64,000 nucleotides of DNA from Megalonaias nervosa (Eukaryota > Mollusca > Bivalvia > Unionida > Unionidae), in NCBI GenBank assembly GCA_016617855.1, contig JAECUM010012881.1:26502-90501 (forward strand), written 5' to 3'. Positions within the stretch are counted from its first letter, which is position 1, and the number at the start of each line of letters is the position of its first letter. A program made the position numbers and the translations under genes. The notes beneath the pieces are model-generated. The model did not search any database. It was not told where the DNA came from and was given only the letters and a program-made list of their open reading frames with translations. This document shows, piece after piece, positions 1 through 14,361 of this stretch.

Positions 1-283
1 TCCATTCAAGGCATAAATAATTTCTGCTTTGCTTATCAGTTATGTGTGGTGATGAGATCACTTCAGATATTACCATTCATTATTGTAGTAAATGGTTTGA
101 TGACATTTATTCCATGCAGTTGTACAATTTTAGTTTTTAAAGATTTTAATTTATTAAGAAATATATTCTATTGTTTTAATCAAGCCACACAGAAATCTTG
201 AGAGTTCTCAGATATGACGTCACAAATTTTTAAAAAAACAACAGTAAAGAAATCACATGTACCTGTACATTTAAAAACAAAAG

Positions 284-350
284 ACATTTTATTGCATGGA
301 ACATTGGAGAAGTTATCCAGGGTATATTAGAATTGTTTCTTTCGGAAAAG
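284..350 (+). CDS. Possible upstream exon of the left gene (uncertain)
   Basis: The stretch ends in an ideal splice donor, AAG|GTAAGT at 350/351, and one frame reads WNIGEVIQGILELFLSEK, which looks like real protein. Its end is at a codon boundary, while the next exon starting at 523 needs two carried bases. The phases fit only if a weak acceptor at 537-538 is used instead (giving SEK followed by TVRKVQ). No good acceptor with a pyrimidine tract was found at its left side; 284 is only the first position after an AG. Confidence 0.3.
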
Positions 351-522
351 GTAAGTCTGAATTTATCTTTTCAATAAAAAAATTGGTTTTCTCAAAAAGA
401 TTATTTTATTAGTATGTGTATAATTAGCATTTATGCTGGATATATTTTTTAACAGTATATAAATATAAGTATAGTACATAACAGTATCTGATTATTAATT
501 TCCTGCCATTTTTTTAAAATAG

Positions 523-616
523 AATTGAAGTGGCTGAGACTGTGCGAAAAGTTCAGAAATGGGTTACCACAGCAACAAATGCTGTTGATAGTGAAGATGC
601 CAAGCTTGTGGAACAG
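523..616 (+). CDS. Exon of left gene ([14 protein letters not shown]...)
   Basis: Acceptor TTTTTTTAAAATAG ends at 522 and the donor CAG|GTATGA follows 616. Length 94 nt: one carried base, then 31 codons from [14 protein letters not shown] to DAKLVEQ. It ends at a codon boundary and joins to the exon at 2550, which begins with a whole codon. Confidence 0.7.
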
Positions 617-2487
617 GTATGATTGTTCTTTTCAGTGGAATTATCAAAGAAAACCTCTGCTATAAATTTGGTAGTTGAGTCCATAACAGCTGACTGCAGT
701 ATGTACAAAACCTTGGTAGAATAGTGAAAACTATCAATTCTATGAATGTTTGCATGAGCCCTGGGGTGGGGGATAAACAAAAATGCCAGTCCAATGTATA
801 GTAATAGTTTTTAATACCTGCCAGCTTATATAAGAGTCAGGATTAAGACAGACCCATTCTTGATGAAAATGAATCATTGCTGTGTGAGAACATTAATTAT
901 GATCTGTAAGCTACAGGTTTCTGGAACTTAACTGAATTATTGTGTCTTTTTGTCAGCTTGGCTGCTGTTTTGGGTAGTGTTTTAGAATGAGAGACATCTA
1001 AGACTCCAAACAAAAAGATCAGGACTTTTAAGACTCTAAGCAAAAGCATCAGGTCTTCTAAGACTCTAAGCCAAAAAGATCAGGACTTCTTAGACTCCAA
1101 GAAAAAAAATCAGGAGCCATCATGCAGCTGTGTTGTAAATACATGCATTATAGTGAGGTTCCCCTGTACATTACAATGTGCTGATAAAGTACTTGCTTTT
1201 GTTTCTTTGAGACATAGGTCAGATCTCAGTTAACAAAATTCTGATCAATACAGAGGATGCTAGATAAGTATTCATTCAGTTTGAAACTTATACATCAGGA
1301 GTCTTGGCAACTTTTTAAATTTTAATAGAACTGAGAAGAAAATGTATCACTTAACATTCTGAGATGATTTGTTTATTAAACACTCTAGTATTTTGATGTT
1401 TAGTAGAGTTGTTAGCCTTGGACTTAATTGTTTTGTTCATGTGTTGTGAAAAAATGGCATATAATGTGTGTGATACGAACAAATATGAAGCAAATAAATT
1501 TCATTTTAAATGAGCACAGATGTTATGTACTGTTTATCACATGACCTTATTCTTCAATTTTATTTTGTAAAACTTAAACTTGATGCATGCCTCAGACTGT
1601 ATGCTTTAGTCATATGATGTCATGATTACATTATTGACATTATGAGATAACATGTCTAATTTTAAAACAAATATTTGATAGGTCTCTTAAATGTCATATA
1701 AAAATGTTATACTATAAAATCAGTTTATTCACAGTGATGTAGATACAGTTGGTGAAAATAATTCCAATTTAATAAGTATTCCAGCAACATTTTGAAAAAG
1801 TTCAAATTAAGTCAACAATATAAAGCACCCCTTCATTATAGTGTTAGAGAGCCTCAGAGTACAACTTTATACTGAGACTGCCTTATAATGGGCATGTAAT
1901 GCTTAATGAGGTGATCCCTCATTATAACACTGTCCATGGAAGCCATATAATACACTTCTTTATAGTGAGATTGACTTGAAATACATTACACATTATACAG
2001 TACCCCCTCATTATAACAGTCTATAGCAGCCATATAGTATTTTTTTTATAGTGAGACTGCCTTATAATGTGGTACATAATACATCATGCAGTATTCCCTC
2101 CTCATAATGCAGTCCATTGGAGTTATAGTATATTGCTTTATAATGAGACTGCCCAAAGACTTATATATAATACAGTATTCCCTCTTTATAATGCAGTCCA
2201 TGGGAACTGTGTAGTATACTGCTTAACAGTTAGATTGCCATGTGAGTCATATAATTTTACTACCATTTAATAAGATGCCTTATAGTAGGTACTATGTTAC
2301 AATGGAAGACCTTATATTGAGGGAGTGGTGTATTTATATTCTAAAAATTCTTTGATGATGTTCAATATTCTATCATGATAGAACATAACTAAAGAGGTCT
2401 GTATACTTGTTTAAGGTAAATATCAATTCATCTTTATATCAGATTACAAATGTTAAAACTATTTTTTCATCTGAAATCATGTCAGAA

Positions 2488-2542
<55 letters not shown>

Positions 2543-5500
2543 TTATCAGGTTATTAAGCTGCACTCAGAGATGGTTCGCTGGATGGTTCAGGTGTTACTG
2601 AGGCTGGCTCCAGACAAGAAAGGTAACTCTAAGGAGGCCAGTGAGATGGCGCTTCTGAGCAGCTCAACAATCAGCCAACTTCATCAGAATGCCAAGGCAC
2701 TATTTGAACAACTTGAGTCATTTTCCAGATATGTGTCCCTGTAAGTATATAGGTGTATAGATACTTGTAGGTCATGTTCTTTAAAAGTGTTCATATGATA
2801 AGAAAGAAAACAATGAAGCATCTAATTGAAATACCAGTTGGACATACCATGTTTTATGCAATATATAAATGAATTTTTAAGATATACTGTCTAGGAGTAC
2901 TGGCTTGTTTCAGTTTTCCTCTCACCTGGCTGTAAGGCCAAGTGAGCTTATGGTATGGTCCTGCATCTATCAATTTATCTATCAACAATCGATTATCACC
3001 ACTCTGGAATCCATATTTCTTGACACAGTTTTAGTCAGACTTGGAATATGTGTCTTTATTTTATGCTAGACCGTGAATTACTTGATTTTCCAAGTAAAAT
3101 AATGGTGATAATTCACAATAGTGAATTATGAGAAATAAGTTTACTGCCATTTAGATAACAAGATAATTACCGTGAAATTAAAAGTTATTTTTAAATTCTT
3201 TTGTGCCTGGGTCATCAGGATGTCCATTTCTCATTACAGATGACTCAAGCTCAAATCCAACAAGGCATAAATTATTTTTTTTTGTAATGTGCTATTTCAC
3301 TTTGAATTGGGAAGGAGAATTATATAGCTGTTTATAATTTCTGTGTGAATAATCTCAAAACACAGCCAAATATAAACAGTAAATTGTGGACATACACAAG
3401 ATCCATTAAGAAACATATTACTTCTATATGCTTTATAGTACATCTTGCTAGCCACTATATTTGAGCATAAAATAAAAAGAAAATTTGTTTGCTGTGAGTG
3501 AATAATGAATATACTTAATCTCATGGGTGAAAAACTTAAGTATTTTTAGTGTTGGCTTTACCACTCGTGAAAATTCTGAGTTTTTCACCCGCTTGATGAA
3601 ATACATGTATATCTGTAATTTAATCATTTCAAGCAAATATACTCTCTATAATTAGATCTTGGATGAATTCAATAATGAGGAAGATACATGCATATTAATG
3701 ATGTGATCTTGCATCTGAATTGGCTGAGCTTGTTACCACTCTGGAGGTTGTATTTCTGAACTGATTTTGATCAACTTGGAATACTTGCTTGTATCACTGA
3801 GATCTCAGATGAGTTGATAATGAGTGAGATCCATGCATTCCATCAGGTGATCTTGCATCTGATTGATTGAGTCTTGTACCAATCTGGAAGACATATTTTT
3901 GATCCGATTTCGATTAAGCTTGCAGTATAAGCTTTTATCATCAAGATCTTGGATAGATTCAATAATAAACAAGATTGACACATATCAGTGAAATGATCTT
4001 GCATCTGATTGGCTAAGCTTGTTACCACTCTGGAGGCTGAATATCTGATCCGATTGTGTTCAGACATGGAATATATGCTTTTGTCATTAAGATTTCAGAC
4101 AGTTTTGCTGATGAGCAAGACCATGCATACTAATGAGATGATCTTACACATGATTGGCTGATCCTGTTACCACTCTGCAGGCCATATTTCTGATCGGATT
4201 TTGATCACACTTGAAATGTCAACTGGGTTCAGTAATGACCAAGATCCACACATATTAGATAATCTTGCATCTGATTGTCTGATGTTAATACCACTCTGAA
4301 AGCTGTATTTCTTATCTGATTTTTTATCGTACTTGGAACGTATGCTTCCATCACCAAAATCTTGCATTACTTCAATTATGAGTAAGAGACTGCACATGTT
4401 AAATATGCCTTCATCTTTTAAAAGGAATTGTTATCAGGGTATAGTAAAATAAGTCAGCATGATGTAAAGGTTGCAAAATAGTTTACATAGGGTGTGTTTT
4501 GTACTACTTCATAAACCTGCTGAGTGCAGTGGTCAACTTTTAAGTTATGTAATCCAGGTGAGCAATATCAGGTACACTTGAGCCTCTTGTTTTCTTAATT
4601 CTTTCTGGCTTTAATGTCCTTTAGTAACTTGGATTCGGATACAACAGATGTGACAGAATGAATTGTCATTTGTTGTTATGGTTGCTCATCAATGAACTCT
4701 TTAAGTCTTAGAAAGTCTAGTTGAAGGTATTGAACTGTACTTCAAGGTTAGTTAAAACTTTTAAAATGTTTTCATTCTGTAAAGGAATAAAGCTTAGAAA
4801 ATGTGATATATTTGTCTTTGAAATGTTACAAAATAGATGTATTTTTCATTTTTGAGTGCAGTATATCAGTATGCATGGTGTAAGTCATTATATAAATGAT
4901 AAATTCTTAGTGAATTTAAGTGCCAGATGTTACAAGTTACAGTTAAATAAGACAAGTGTTCAAATTGCATTTTGTGATTTGTGATTTGGATTTGGATTTT
5001 TTTTAAAACGTAGCTTTAACAATTTTTCAGTCATATCGCTACGATGTCTGCAGTGTGGCAGTTTATAGTGATGTCTAGCACTGGGGCATCATGCCGCAGA
5101 CATGTAGCCTGATGTCCCACCTAGTCACATTATCCTGACACCAGACCGACCAGTCCTAACATTAACCTCTTAATACTGAGCGCCTAGCGAGGCAGCTGTT
5201 AGTACCATTTTTATAAGTCTTTGGTATGACTCGGTCAGGGTTTGAACCCACGACTTCCCACATCCGAGGCAGACGCTCTAACCACTAGGCCACCGGAGCG
5301 GTCAAATTGCATTTTTAATGATATAGAATGATATAGATACTTGGACTGTCAAAATATTGAAATTGCTCAAATTTATGTATGGAAATTTCTTTGTGTTGTG
5401 AACAATGGCAGATATTTGCCACTAGGTATATTGATACTGTATTGTCTGTATTGTATACTTTGTACAGAATAATAAATGCTGTATTATGTACATTGAATAC

Positions 5501-8500
5501 TTTGTATGAATACTAAATGCCGTATTATCTAAATTGTATTCTTTGTACTTCTTACAGAACTCTGTATTATGCTCATTATATATTATGTGCTAAATAATTT
5601 TGTTTTTATTTCTACTGAATAATGAATACAATGATTTACTGTATTGTTCAGTTTTGGTCAGCATTATCTAGAGGCATCTTTGAAGGATGACCTTAAGAGT
5701 AAGACTATGTAAGTTCTAAGATTTTTAATGTGACATTATAATAAGCTTAAACATTGGTAACCACCCCATGCTACCATGCAGATAAACAATTAAACCCAAC
5801 TATGAAATACTCATTTCTAACCTCATAACTTTTAAAAGCATGCTTACAGAGAAATCTTTAATGAACTAATTCTTTAATAAAATGCATGTTTAGGGAGAAA
5901 TTTTAGATTCATTTATGAACTGAAAAAGTAATTTATATTCCTCTAATTATAAAGCATGAATGCTATTTATGATTTTTATGGAAAATTTCTATAAATAAAA
6001 GCAGTCAGCAGTCAAATGCAGATTATTAAGCTCAAGTAGTCAGTACAGGTTATTAATCTGAATCAGTCAAATGCAGGTTATAAACTGAAGCAGTCAAATG
6101 CAGATTATTAAGCTCAAGTAGTCAGTACAGGTTATTAATCTGAATCAGTCAAATGCAGGTTATAAACTGAAGCAGTCCAATGCAGGTTATTATTAATCTG
6201 AATCAGTCAAATGCAGGTTATAAACTGAAGCAGTAATGCAGGTTATGCCAGTGTATCATTATTATTTCTTCTTAATCTGATTTTTCTTTTGGTTGTCAAA
6301 TTATTTGCATTAATATGAAAATAATTAGGAATACTGTCAGTAGATGCCAAATTAACTCCAGTTCTTTATTTGGTAGTCTTGAACATGAGACATTTTAATG
6401 AACACAGTTTTATTTTTGTTAAAAAGATTTTCAGTACAGATACAGTGTCTAGCATTGTATTTCACTCGCTGGAACTTAGCTTAAATTGATAAGCCAGTAT
6501 CATTAGCTGGTAACTTGTAAAATCTGTCTTCTGATTCATTCAATCATTCCCATAACCACTGGCTGGAAACTTCCCCTGAGCTGCAGTGATCGGTTGGTAG
6601 TTTCACATCAGTACGATGCATCATGGAAAAAAGTTAGAGAGATTTCATACATTCACTAAGGTAGCAGATGATAGTTGTCCAGGATCTCACAAGCAATGGA
6701 AGTGTGATGCACTTGTCAGTGAAGTTTTGTAGAAAAAAGAGTGGCAACCTTATGTGAATATTACAATATTATCAATTCAGACTCAGTGCCTAGTGTGATG
6801 AAGTTGTTTTTATATCTAATTGTAATCAGAGTTTTATGGTCTAGCTTTAATTGTTAAATCAATAATTATGATCAGCAACCAAGTTAAAACAAACCCTTTG
6901 TACAAATTAACATTAATTGGGGGGGAGTTTACTCTTAAAGATTGGATAGTAATCAGGTACAGTAAGATTTGTCTACCTTTGAATGTAATTCCTCTAAATA
7001 ATGTTCTAAATATTTCTTTCTTCATTTCTTTTGGCAGTCCAGAAATGAAAGACATGGTGTACAAATAAATTGTTGTTGCATTTTAATGTTGTTTGCAGCA
7101 TGTTGTTACCTTTGCATGAAATTAGACATTTGGAGATAACTGCATGGATTAAAAACAACACATTTATTTACAAATTTTGTTATTGTTATACTGTATTTCA
7201 ATATTATGTTAAAAACTGTAAGCCAAGCATTTTAGAAATTGTGCTAAGGGTACTCTTTATTCTGACCACATTATCATTCACTTTCATGGATAATTCCTAT
7301 TAGGCTTTTAGTCCTGCTAGTCATAGATTAGAAGAATTTATATGATGGCCTGTCATCCATCCATTTATTATATCAAATTTGTTATCTTGTGATGTCTAGT
7401 TGGTCTTAAATAAAACATGTGCTGATCTGATATCCAATATGGCTGCCACAGTGGCCATCTTGAAAATCTTACTGCTACTCCTAGATGGAAAGTCATGTCG
7501 TCATTGGGTTTTCACCAAAAGACTTATGTCAACAAATTACTAAAGGAAAATTGTGCTGATCTGACATCCAATTTGGCTGCCACAATTGCTGAGTTAAATC
7601 TTATTTTGTTCAAGAATATCAAAGATGGTTTCAACGCTCAGTAATTAAAATTGAAATAGTCTCATTTTGAATTTCAGGAAATCCTTTTCAGACAGTAGAG
7701 TATCAGCCCTTTTGAAGAACTCTTGTTTAATATAGGATAACTCCTTTTAGGTCAACTTGTAAGATTGTTACATGTGAAGAAAATATTTGCTTTTAAACTG
7801 TTAAAAGTTATAAGATTGTTTCCAGTTTTCTATTTAAAACAATGCAACTTGCTTATCATGCTTTCACAGTGGTGTTTAATAAAAAAAAAGCATTTAAAAA
7901 TGTCCCTCTCAGACAATAGAAATATTGACCTAAAAGAAGGAAGAAAGCAGATTAGGAAAGAGAAAACTCTTAAGGTATTGGGAAGTAACTACCATGATGT
8001 GGCCTAATGTTCATTATTCAGTTCATGTTATTATTCACTTTCCACAAAAATATTGTTACAGTTCTGTTAGAACTAAGAAATGTTCCTTACAGTTTGTTTT
8101 GTATTTATTTCATTGGTTCCTTATTAAAGTTCAGATGATAAACATTTTATATTTATATATCATGATTCAATTTGCAGCCCAGATAAATTAATTGTTAAAT
8201 GTGGATACTATGTACCCTCAAAAGTGTGACACATTTTTGTTGTCTTATTTAAAATCATTTCAAAAGATACAGGTTGTTAATTGATTGTCTGTCTGTTTAT
8301 CTACAGGAGTTGGAAAGGACGAGCTGGCCTGAGGTTTAGAAATTTACAGCTACTTTGCATTTTTATTACAGACCCTGAAATGGGTAATCTTACCCATAAA
8401 ACAAAAATGAAATACAGAATGAATGCCAACAACATAAATAATGCAATATGAACACAAACAAAATAATGAATGTATTCTGAAGAAACTGGAGAGCTTAAAT

Positions 8501-11500
8501 GGAACCAAATGAAAATACATTTTATGCATCAATTTGAAAATACATTTTCAACAATTTACTGCTAAGTCTCCTCTGTTGAAAGCCCTTGCAGATGATTATC
8601 CAGGATCAGCCATTTCAAATAATTATCCAGGATCAGCCTTTCACATTATAATCCATGATTAGGTTATTTACACTAACTGAAGTTTTTTTAAATTCCTTAC
8701 AAACTATGCCGTTGTTCTTGCCCAGACAGACAAAACAACTGTCATTGATGTGATGTCATCCCTGTTGGTTGTGTTTGGAGAAGCTTTATTTGAATGAAAT
8801 GAAATTAGAAAAAAATTTTCTGTCAAATACTTTTCAACTGTACTGTTAATTTATTACAGTTTGAGTTATATTTTAATCTACCATACATTATATGGTGTCA
8901 TTTGCATTTCATGCATTTGCTGTTTCATAAATGCACACTTTTAATGAAACAATATACATTCTTTCAGACACTAAAAAATGGAGAACTGGACTTGTCCATT
9001 TTGGTTAAAATGCATTTTCATTTTGATTCCAAATGAGTGAAAGTGAAAGGACATCATGGCTAAAGGCAATAAATGTAAAATCTGAATGCATTTCAGAGAT
9101 TATCAGTGAAAAACGTTTTTTGAGATAACAGATGCAATCCAAACTTGAATGCAGATGGAGTATAAACAGAATGCAGATTTGGTAAAATTACTCATTTCAG
9201 GTCTTTTGTATGTTTAATTAAGCAGATGCACATTTTATTCAGCTTATTCATTAAACAGGAAATTTTTTATTTTATTTTATTGCACCCAACTTAAAAATGA
9301 ATGCAGTATTTTGGATTCACATCTCAATCTATCTGTCCATCCATTTTTCCTTCCTATGTTGGCTACAACTCAAATTTTAATACATTGTTTAAGACAAAAA
9401 CCTGCAGTGTCTATGCATCTTGAGATTAAGTGTCAGACATCTAAACTAGGTCACTGTGACAATATCTACAGTAGTTATTCCAGATTGCTTTAAAATGAAT
9501 TCCAATACATTTACCTAACTTTAATTTGGTTGTATCTTGAGATATTATATATGTTGCACAGTAAAAACTGTTTCACTGTGATCTACTTTCCAGGGTTTAT
9601 TCAGTATTGTTGCAACATGTTTTTTTAGTTACGACTTGTGTCACAGAAGCAGTGGTGTTTGTGAGGTCCTGTTTGCTAACCTCTTTAGTTGCATGCTTAG
9701 TTTTAAAAAAACAACCTGTTGCAAAGCACATTCCAAACAATAGAAATACTTAAGATATTATTAAAACATAACTAAACACTAGTGGTTTTCCACAAGAGCT
9801 TTTCAACAAGAACAGTACAAGCAGAGTTATTTGAAGGACTCCTATTTTCAATTTTCTCATTATTTTGCCACTGCCCTCACAATTGTCAATATGATAAAAA
9901 CATGCTTCATATATGCATGCATGCTGAATTTTTTTTAAGTCGTAGTTTCCAGTTGCTATCTTTTACTCTGTCATCATTGTTCATCTAAAGTCATTCATTT
10001 TTAAAGATTTTACATGCAAATTATATAGGCAAAGTGAAAATTTTCTGTAGTTTTGTGTCTGTAGCCATCATGAATAAAATAAATTCAAAACTGAATGACA
10101 ATGATAATTCTAAGAGAATTCATCCATAGATGTTTAACATACACATAATTCAGTTGATATCTTTCCATCAGGCTTTTTCTATATTGTTGATACAGATAAA
10201 AGTAAAACTTGTTCCATTGGAAGCTTTGATATAGTAGTCTGCCACAATTAAAGGCAAATTAGAAGTTTGATTTATTTCTCTAGTATGCATTATTAAACAA
10301 TTCACATTTGTACTTTTTTATACACAAGCAAATGTGCTACAATATTTGTATTGAGGTAAAATAGGGCCTACAGATAGGAGAGGACTCTTTAAAAACATAT
10401 AGTATTTCTGTCAGGTAAAATGGGTCATATATAGGGATCTTTAATTATATATAGTATTTCTGTCAGGTAAAATGGGTCATATATCAGGATCTTTAAGATT
10501 GCATAGTATTTATGTCAGGTGGAATGGGTCATATATAGGGATCTTTAAGATTGCACAGATTTTCTGTCAGGTGAAATGGGTCATATATAGGGATCTTTAA
10601 GATTGCACAGATTTTCTGTCAGGTGAAATGGGTAATATATAGGGACCTTTAAGAAGATACAGTATATTTATTGAGGTTAAATAGGGCCCAGAGATAGGGA
10701 TCTATAAGAATATTCAGTTTTTTGCACAGAGGTAAAATAGGGCCTATATACATGAGGGGGGTCTGCAAGAATATACATTATTTGTATTGAGGTAAAATAG
10801 GTTCTATGGATAAACAAGGGATCTATCAGAATATACAGTATTTGTATTGAAGTAAAATAGGGCCTGTTGATAACTAAGGGATCAGTAAGAGTCCTTAAGA
10901 ATATACAGTATTCATATGAAAGTAAAATATATTCATATGAAAGTAAAATATATTCATATGAAAGTAAAATATATTTATATGAAAGTAAAATATATTCATA
11001 TGAAAGTAAAATATATTTATATGAAAGTAAAATATATTCATATGAAAGTAAAATATATTCATATGAAAGTAAAATATATTTATATGAAAGTAAAATATAT
11101 TCATATGAAAGTAAAATATATTCATCTGAAAGTAAAATATATTTATATGAAAGTAAAATCAGGCACATGGACAGAAGAGGGGTGTATAAGAATATACAAT
11201 ATTTATATTGAAGTAAAATAGAGAGAGGGGTCTTAAAGAATATACATTACTTGTATTGAGGTAAAATAGGACTTATAGATGGGAGAGGGGTCCTAAAGAA
11301 TATACATTACTTGTATTGAGGTACAATAGGACTTATACATGGGAGAGGGGTCCTAAAGAATATACAATATTTGTATTGAAGTAAAATAGGACCTATAGAT
11401 AGAAGAGGGGTCTTAAAGAATATACAGTATTTGTATTGAGGTAAAATAGGGCCTGAAAAGAGATCTATAAGAAAATATTGTATTTGTATGAAAGCAAAAT

Positions 11501-14278
11501 AGACCTATAGATAAGTGTTGAATCTTTAAGGATAAACAGTTAACTCCATTTTAAAAATCAGATATAAGAAATGATGGACATTACATAGCATATTTGTTTT
11601 AAATGATATTTTACCTCTGTTGTAACAAAACTCAGATTATGATACATTTCTGGGGTTGCTTGGATTTATTATAGTCCATGTTTACTGCACTTAGGACAAA
11701 GAAGGCATATCTGTATTTTGTATATTCTAGTTGCTGTGGTGGAATAGTGATGGAGAACACCCAGGGGAGGAGAGATAAGATGGAGGAGGATGCAGAACAT
11801 GAACTTAAGGATCTCCAGAGACTCTTGGTATTTAGACTGTTGGGATATAATTAGACTTTGTGGATATAATTAGACTATGTGGATATAATTAGACTATGCA
11901 GATATAATTAGACTATGGGGATATAATTAGACTATGCAGATATAATTAGACTGTGTGGATATAATTAGACTGTGCAGATATAATTTTAGACTATAGGGAT
12001 ATAATTAGACTATGAGGATATAATTAGACCATTCCTGTTTAATTCTACCTTTAGTAAAGCACATATTTTAATTTTATATGTACAGTGTTCTTCACAATTA
12101 AGCACCTCAGTATAATGCAGTTCTTTAAATAATATGACTATGGTAATGACTATGGTAATGAATGAAATTATGAACTTACCCCAGTATAAGGTAACTTCAC
12201 TATAATGTAGTACACATGTATGACTTCCTATAGCAGGGTTATAGTGAGGAATCCATGCATAAGGTATACTCAGCTGTGAACAGAGAAGACAAGTATCTCC
12301 TGTTGTAGAATCATATACAGTCAGATCTGGGTCTTTCATTAGTAGAGCAAACAGCAAAGGCCTTGATGTGCCAGCACATTATGTTACTGAAACAGCAGAT
12401 CTGTCTACACTGTTTGGTCTAACAGTGAAGACTTTAATATACCAACACATTATGCCACAACAGATCTGTGTACACTGTTTGGTCTAACAGTGAAGACCTT
12501 AATATATGCTAATACATTATGCCAAACAGATCTCTGTACACTGTTTGGTCTAACAGTGAAAACCTTAATATGCCAGCACATTATGCCACAACAGATCTGT
12601 GTAAAGTATTTGGTCTAACAGTGAAGACCTTAGTATGCTAAAACATTATGCCAAGCAGATCTGTGTACACTGTTTGGTCTAACAGTGGAGACCTTAATAT
12701 GCTAACACATTATGCCAAACAGATCTCTGTACACTGTTTGGTCTAACAGTGAAGACCTTAATATGCTAACACATTATGCCAAACAGATCTGTGTACACTG
12801 TTTGGTCTAATAGTGGAGACCTTAACATGCTAACACATTATGCCACAACAGATCTGTGTACACTGTTTGGTCTAACAGTGAAGACCTTAATATGCTAACA
12901 CATTATGCCACAACAGATCTGTGTACACTGTTTGGTCTAACAGTGAAGACCTTAATATGCTAATACATTATGCCAAACAGATCTGTGTACACTGTTTGGT
13001 CTAACAGTGAAGACCTTGATATGCCAGCACATTATGCCACAGCAGATATTGTGTCTACACTGCTTGGTCCAACATTGAAGACCTTAATGTGCCAACAAAT
13101 TATGCCACAGCAAATCTGTCTGCACTGCTTAGTTTAACAGACAACTTTGATATGCCAGCACATTTTGCCACAACAGATCTGTGTCTACACTGCTTGATCC
13201 AACATTGAAGAACTTGATAGGCCAGCACATTATCAGAGTCTATACCACTTAGTTCAGATCATTAGTAAGGCAAATGGAAGAAATACCTTGATATGCCAGA
13301 ACATTATGCCAAAGCAGATCTGGATCTGTATTGTACAAAGCGTAATATAGTTTACACATTTTTTTGTCCAGGAGAATTTGGTAGAGAGGTCAGAGAGGCA
13401 ATTAAGAGGGAACACTCATAATCAGCAACTTAAAATCTGGAATATGTCTTCAAAATATGTGGAAATATCAAGAACACCTTGAATTTTTATTTTCCTTTTG
13501 CCCTTTTAATTGGTTTATGGAGAATGTAATTTCTTCATGTTTTCAGTAACAGAGTTAAGTCTTGTATTATTCCTTCTGCATTGCTAGTCATGTAAGTTAA
13601 GTATATTCATCATAGAATTCACAAGCAGTGTTTTCATTCAGTATAAATGTCTACACTGGTATAAATGTGTATAATCAGCAATTCAATATAAACTCCTTTG
13701 ATGAATCATTTTTAAAGAAATTATACAATTTTACAAATAGAGAAGTTTTGTATATCAAGCATTTGCAGATTTGTATGTGCTGTAACCTAATTCCATTATT
13801 TAATTAGGCTACAAATGTTTTATGCAGATATTATTGTGGAATCATTATAGTTAAACAAATTAGTAATTCAATGCAGGTTTTGTAGGATTTGTCAGAAATA
13901 AATAAATAAAGTTTGGAGATATATTTTGATATACTTGTATGGGGAAGTAATTGTACATGGTTTGTATACCACAGCAAATGGTAATAGCTACAGCTGTATG
14001 TTGGTTGTTAGGTTCTGCTCTAGTTTCATACTTTGTACAGGGTTTGATTTTCAAAGAAAAGAGTTTCCCAGAACCTTATTGGTAAAGGATTGTGTTACTC
14101 TTATGTATTGTTCAAAGAACTTTTATTTGCCTTTATTTTTGTGTATCGATTGATTTTTGTCATTTTGGTTGGAGATGTACAGCTCGGCCTTGTTTCAGAT
14201 GTGCATATCTCAAAAGGCTATTTCCACAAGTTCAGTGGTATATTATAATTTTTTTTACCTGATAACTTTTTTTAAAAG

Positions 14279-14361
<83 letters not shown>

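Noticed and set aside
5238..5294. tRNA gene on the minus strand
   Set aside because: A and B boxes are present, but the sequence does not close into a full cloverleaf and continues into a SINE body and tail with target duplications.
8303..8385. Possible exon after CTACAG ([14 protein letters not shown])
   Set aside because: With the incoming phase it leaves one spare base, which does not fit the next exon at 11731, while 2740 joins 11731 exactly without it.
10677..11221. Overlapping frames of 76-163 codons on both strands
   Set aside because: All come from the 21-bp array at 10910-11158 and its flanks; AT-rich repeat words only.
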